Positions 12,868 to 13,535 of a DNA stretch of 13,535 nucleotides are shown piece after piece. The position numbers were made by a program, and so were the translations under genes. Location: positions 1 to 13,535 of the forward strand of contig JBFMBG010000080.1 in assembly GCA_040755215.1 (NCBI GenBank), given 5' to 3'. Source of the stretch: JAIMBK01 sp040755215 (lineage in GTDB: Bacteria > Bacillota > Desulfotomaculia > Desulfotomaculales > Nap2-2B). Under the pieces are notes generated by a model. The model was not told the DNA's origin. It did no database searches and saw only the letters and a list, made by a program, of their open reading frames with translations. Each line of letters starts with the position of its first letter. The first letter of the stretch is position 1.

Positions 12868-13437
12868 TTAAGTGACCCCCTTCACCTTGCAGCGGGCCTG
12901 GTGGATCGATTGCAGCTCGTGGATATACTGCTGGCTGATTTGCCGGGCCAGCGCAGGTATTTCCGCTTCTTCCCAACCCAGTTCCAGCAGACCGACAGCC
13001 TTAACCGGCACGTTCTCGCTTCTTAAATTAAGCCCGGTGTGGATCATGGTGGAAACCGGCGTAATGGTGGCGATGGAGACGGAAAGCTTGCGATCTGCTA
13101 CGTACAGGTCGTCCCCCTCCCTGTTTACTCTTCCCGCCCTCGCCTCTATTGTATCCTTTATAATACAGACCAGGAGGCGCTGCCTGAAGATAGTTTTTTC
13201 TAAATCAAGATCGAAATGTTCAATAATAAAATGGAGCATATCCGGACTGTAAATGGGAGATTGTTTCAACACATCGGCAAGGTCCACCATTTTTTCAAAA
13301 CTCACCTGGCAGGGCCCGCGAAAGGCCGCGATGCTGTCCCCCAGCACGCCCCTGATCCGGTAGGCCCAGTGCGCGGTTAACTGGCTGCCGTCGTACGTAA
13401 TTTGCTCCGGAATAAAGAGGCTTTGCAGAATAATCAA
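12868..13437 (-). CDS. DUF366 family protein
   Basis: The 189 residues match the uncharacterised DUF366 family, known from archaea and some anaerobic bacteria. Marks are the early YDGSQLTAHWAYR and GDSIAAFRGPC, and the later GDDLYVADRKLSVSIAT and ITPVSTMIHTGLN. The strand pattern around DRKLSVSIAT recalls the biotin/lipoate ligase fold (where a GRKL motif occurs), which is only a suggestion. There is no signal or membrane segment. The frame opens with TTG at 13437 after AAGGGG at short distance; no better start is visible. Its stop lies 2 bp before queE, so the two are tightly coupled, and a role in 7-deazaguanine metabolism is a fair inference but unproven. Confidence 0.8.
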   Translation of the reverse strand: MIILQSLFIPEQITYDGSQLTAHWAYRIRGVLGDSIAAFRGPCQVSFEKMVDLADVLKQSPIYSPDMLHFIIEHFDLDLEKTIFRQRLLVCIIKDTIEARAGRVNREGDDLYVADRKLSVSIATITPVSTMIHTGLNLRSENVPVKAVGLLELGWEEAEIPALARQISQQYIHELQSIHQARCKVKGVT

Positions 13438-13457
13438 CCCACCCCTTTTTACCCCCG

Positions 13458-13486
13458 GTCCGGATTAAGTCCGGCGCCGCCCGGAC
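13458..13486 (-). repeat. Leader repeats with alternative hairpins upstream of the DUF366-queE-folE genes
   Basis: Read leftward, GTCCGG (13486-13481) is followed by CCGGAC twice (13474-13469 and 13463-13458). The first element can pair with either copy, giving two mutually exclusive hairpins just upstream of the ribosome site and TTG 13437. The nearer pair closes a 6-nt loop. No known preQ1 riboswitch pattern was recognised. It could be a leader switch, or GC-rich chance structure. Confidence 0.45.
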
Positions 13487-13535
13487 GTTTCTGGCCGGTG
13501 GTTTACGGTTTGTTTTTCTGACTTCTTATTACCGA

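Noticed and set aside
12866..12976. Upstream extension of queE to an ATG/GTG-like start at 12976
   Set aside because: It would overlap the DUF366 gene by over 100 bp and adds a Pro/Gly-rich stretch foreign to QueE; the TTG at 12865 gives the normal N-terminus.
12868..13437. DUF366 protein as QueD (6-carboxy-tetrahydropterin synthase) itself
   Set aside because: The QueD zinc motif with its C-x3-H-x-H-type pattern is not present in the 189 residues.

Overview
The window reads as chromosomal DNA of a spore-forming, probably anaerobic Firmicute of the Desulfotomaculum/Pelotomaculum/Moorella type. Supporting signs are a SpoVB-family flippase, a YpmA (DUF4264) protein, a LytS/LytT-like two-component pair, strong purine-rich Shine-Dalgarno sites, moderately high GC and frequent TTG starts. 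Assignment to a genus is inference. No RNA gene, CRISPR array, insertion sequence or prophage was recognised, and coding density is high.

Layout from left to right. (1) Positions 1-2345, minus strand: acpS, then a fused NAD(P)H-hydrate epimerase/dehydratase (nnr), then the start of a PAS-domain protein cut by the left edge. An extended -10 promoter lies at 2447-2479, and its candidate -35 overlaps the U-tract of the terminator of the next unit. (2) Positions 2478-4733, minus strand: a LytS-like histidine kinase and a LytTR response regulator, translationally coupled, with a good sigma-A promoter preceded by inverted repeats. (3) Positions 4898-7984, minus strand: an EF-G-like GTPase that lacks the usual catalytic His, then a four-helix membrane protein with a degenerate restriction-endonuclease-like domain. 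The junction holds a short ORF and an A7 run. (4) Positions 8245-10494, plus strand: spoVB with a possible sigma-E promoter, then two small unrecognised alpha/beta proteins. (5) Positions 10481-13437, minus strand: DUF366 protein, queE, folE, ypmA and surE, closely spaced and probably one operon. Its last gene overlaps tail-to-tail with the second small plus-strand gene.

How the genes work together. FolE makes dihydroneopterin triphosphate, which feeds folate and also the 7-deazaguanine route in which QueE makes 7-carboxy-7-deazaguanine. The DUF366 gene ends 2 bp before queE and is a candidate partner. AcpS activates acyl-carrier proteins, and Nnr repairs damaged NAD(P)H. The kinase/regulator pair is probably an envelope or metabolite sensor, but no lrgAB-type target is in the window. 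SpoVB fits spore cortex or envelope synthesis.

The items most worth following up are the membrane pseudo-nuclease/EF-G pair with its A7 junction, the two related small proteins after spoVB, the DUF366-queE-folE link with a switch-like leader, and the palindromes upstream of the kinase.
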